The translations under genes and the position numbers were made by a program. A stretch of DNA of 7,203 bases from an uncultured Lachnoanaerobaculum sp. (GTDB lineage: Bacteria; Bacillota; Clostridia; Lachnospirales; Lachnospiraceae). The notes below the pieces were generated by a model. The model did not search any database. It saw only the letters and a list, made by a program, of their open reading frames with translations, and was not told where the DNA came from. The stretch spans positions 1 through 7,203 of the forward strand of contig CAKAQP010000116.1 of the NCBI GenBank assembly GCA_916720285.1, read 5' to 3'. Below are positions 6,223 through 7,203 of the stretch, in pieces; the first letter of the stretch is position 1, and each line of letters opens with the position of its first letter.

Positions 6223-6250
6223 ATTATACATTATCTGAAGCAACTGTCAA
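6223..6250 (-). promoter_or_regulatory. Near-consensus sigma-A promoter of the pot operon
   Basis: On the minus strand, a perfect -35 TTGACA (6245-6250) and a perfect -10 TATAAT (6223-6228) are separated by 16 nt. Transcription should start near 6216, leaving a leader of about 60 nt before the regulator ATG. A promoter this strong in front of a transport operon suggests control by repression. Confidence 0.88.
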
Positions 6251-6385
6251 GCACTTTATTTTTATTCATTATTTTGTTTTTTACTAACTTTCCCAATAAA
6301 TTTTATGTCACTATGCATAAATAAATCTGTAAAGTTATATTAAACCGAAAAATAAACTTTTATCATTTTCTTTATGTTTTTTAAA

Positions 6386-6414
6386 TTGTATTTTAATACT
6401 TGCTATGATATATT
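6386..6414 (+). promoter_or_regulatory. Probable extended -10 promoter for the small membrane protein
   Basis: TTGTAT (6386-6391) and TATATT (6409-6414) are separated by 17 nt, and a TG at 6406-6407 precedes the -10 box by one base (TGnTATATT). The -35 match is weak (3 of 6), but the extended -10 motif compensates. Start of transcription would be near 6421, about 50 nt before the ATG. Confidence 0.55.
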
Positions 6415-6469
6415 GAAGTCAGTAAGGCATAATTTATTTTATATTATTGTAAAGAGGGATTTATATTAT

Positions 6470-6721
6470 ATGAATAAAGCTGATAATTTTAACCTTAATT
6501 TAAGCCTGTCTGTAAAAGTTGTTATACTGATATTATTGATTATATGCATACTTAACGGAAGTAAAATCTCCGATTTTATTTATTACCTAAATACCGAAGG
6601 CTTTAGTGAGTTTGAGGGAATGAGAACATATATATCGGTACAAATCATCCTAAGTATTTTATCAATCCTTGATGCATTGTTGATAGCTGTGGATTATTAC
6701 AAAATTTCAAAAACTTCATAG
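6470..6721 (+). CDS. Small two-helix membrane protein, function unknown
   Basis: I do not recognise this 83-residue protein. A polar N-terminus (MNKADNFNLNL) leads into a strongly hydrophobic helix at about 15-29. A polar loop containing FSEFEGMR (about 45-52) follows, then a second hydrophobic helix at about 55-75 and a short basic tail KISKTS. No signal cleavage site or cysteine pair is evident. The open frame extends upstream to 6374, but ATG 6470 is preferred. It has GAGGGA (6454-6459) about 10 nt before it, and the longer version would start upstream of and overlap the predicted promoter. It is followed after 55 nt by another rightward gene with no terminator between, so the two are probably co-transcribed. 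Confidence 0.65.
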   Translation: MNKADNFNLNLSLSVKVVILILLIICILNGSKISDFIYYLNTEGFSEFEGMRTYISVQIILSILSILDALLIAVDYYKISKTS

Positions 6722-6762
6722 ATTATGTATTTATAAATATAGCGGGTGTAGATAGACTGTAT

Positions 6763-6770
6763 GGGGTGAT
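6763..6770 (+). promoter_or_regulatory. Ribosome binding site deciding a TTG start
   Basis: GGGGTGAT lies 6 nt before TTG 6777. No comparable site precedes the first in-frame ATG at 6816, so the TTG start is preferred for the partial gene that follows. Confidence 0.65.
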
Positions 6771-6776
6771 ATTTTT

Positions 6777-7203
6777 TTGAATGGAACTAATAATGTACAA
6801 TCTATTAAATCTTCTATGACAGAGATTTTTGGATTAATACAGGAGAACTTTATGGACCAATACATTTGTAATTATCGTACTATCAGAGATATATCTACTA
6901 CAGATAGCAGTTTTTTGCCATCGGTTTATAACTTTTATAAAAATGATATCATTATACCAAAAAAATCACAGGATGATATAATTTTACTGCTTGGCAAAGA
7001 ATATGGACTGAATAAAGTATTATATAGTGAACTTGACAGGATGACAGCAGACTCAGCTATCTCATTGATTAATTATAACAAACCTGAAAATACCCGGAAT
7101 ATTCATACTCATGATATTTGGCAACTTCCACAAAATTTAGCGACTTCCCGCTTTTATAAGGATTTTTATGAGAGATTTGTAAAAATCGGAGATTCTCCTA
7201 AGA
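6777..7203 (+). CDS. Unrecognised protein, 5' part only (runs off window)
   Basis: An open frame runs from TTG 6777 to the window end with no stop: 142 codons plus one base. In-frame TAG upstream (around 6754) limits the start to this stretch, and GGGGTGAT before the TTG selects it; ATG 6816 is the alternative. The visible part is soluble, with no membrane segment or signal peptide. Residues about 33-82 (from RTIRDIS through SSFLPSVYNFYKND and IPKKSQDDIILLLGKEYGL) loosely follow the helix spacing of an XRE-type DNA-binding domain. In that reading 'IP-KS-DDI---LGKEYGL' occupies the place of helices 4-5. The part after residue 90 (NKPENTRNIHTHDIWQLP, then RFYKDFYERFVKIGDSPK) is unfamiliar. It could be a regulator of the adjacent membrane protein, but that rests on position and a weak resemblance. 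Confidence 0.7.
   Translation, partial: MNGTNNVQSIKSSMTEIFGLIQENFMDQYICNYRTIRDISTTDSSFLPSVYNFYKNDIIIPKKSQDDIILLLGKEYGLNKVLYSELDRMTADSAISLINYNKPENTRNIHTHDIWQLPQNLATSRFYKDFYERFVKIGDSPK

Larger units (their letters stand above)
6157..6469. other. Divergent intergenic region (313 bp)
   Basis: This AT-rich spacer separates the leftward pot operon from the rightward membrane-protein gene. It holds the pot promoter and leader (about 6157-6250) and a probable rightward promoter (6386-6414). I see no RNA gene, clear terminator, repeat array or additional coding frame with a ribosome binding site in the middle part (about 6251-6385). Confidence 0.7.

Noticed and set aside
6157..6243. N-terminal extension of the XRE-cupin regulator to 6243.
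   Set aside because: It would overlap the strong -10 box and the predicted transcript start, and the added residues do not resemble the family; ATG 6156 has a ribosome binding site.
6313..6330. Short inverted repeat TTATG...CATAA in the divergent intergenic region.
   Set aside because: Only 5 bp of AT-rich pairing with no T-run; expected by chance in such sequence.
6374..6469. Upstream extension of the small membrane protein to ATG 6374.
   Set aside because: It spans the likely promoter and has no ribosome binding site, whereas ATG 6470 has GAGGGA before it.
1..7203. CRISPR arrays, tRNA or rRNA genes, insertion sequences or phage genes.
   Set aside because: No repeat-spacer pattern, no cloverleaf, no transposase or integrase motifs were seen on either strand.

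Overview
The window looks like chromosomal DNA from a low-GC Gram-positive anaerobe of the class Clostridia, and Lachnospiraceae is my best guess. The reasons are AT-rich sequence, strong GGAGG-type ribosome binding sites, several GTG and TTG starts, a lipoprotein-type solute-binding protein, and pot proteins of Firmicutes type. The family-level placement is an impression; no ribosomal RNA or other marker gene is present to confirm it.

Layout. Positions 17-1114 (+) encode a multi-spanning membrane protein with a YdcF/SanA-type DUF218 domain. It ends in a perfect 15-bp hairpin that fills the gap to a convergent type II toxin-antitoxin pair (1156-1720, -): a Phd/YefM-like antitoxin followed, with a 14-nt overlap, by a RelE/ParE-like toxin. 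The pair has its own promoter, tucked directly behind the terminator of the next operon. Positions 1818-6156 (-) hold a complete five-gene polyamine uptake operon in the order XRE-cupin regulator, potA (ATPase), potB and potC (permeases), potD (lipoprotein binding protein). A near-consensus promoter precedes it and a rho-independent terminator ends it. Beyond a 313-bp AT-rich divergent intergenic region lie an 83-residue two-helix membrane protein (6470-6721, +) and the start of an unrecognised gene that runs off the window (6777 to end, +).

How it works together. PotD should capture spermidine/putrescine outside the cell, PotB and PotC form the channel, and a PotA dimer powers import. The cupin-type regulator, first in the operon, probably senses polyamine status and controls its own promoter. 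Close spacing (gaps of 14 and 23 nt, overlaps of 8 and 4 nt) points to one transcript with translational coupling at potA-potB and potB-potC.

Nothing in the window is clearly a new system. The parts least explained by known families are the two right-hand genes and the candidate operators at the toxin-antitoxin and pot promoters.
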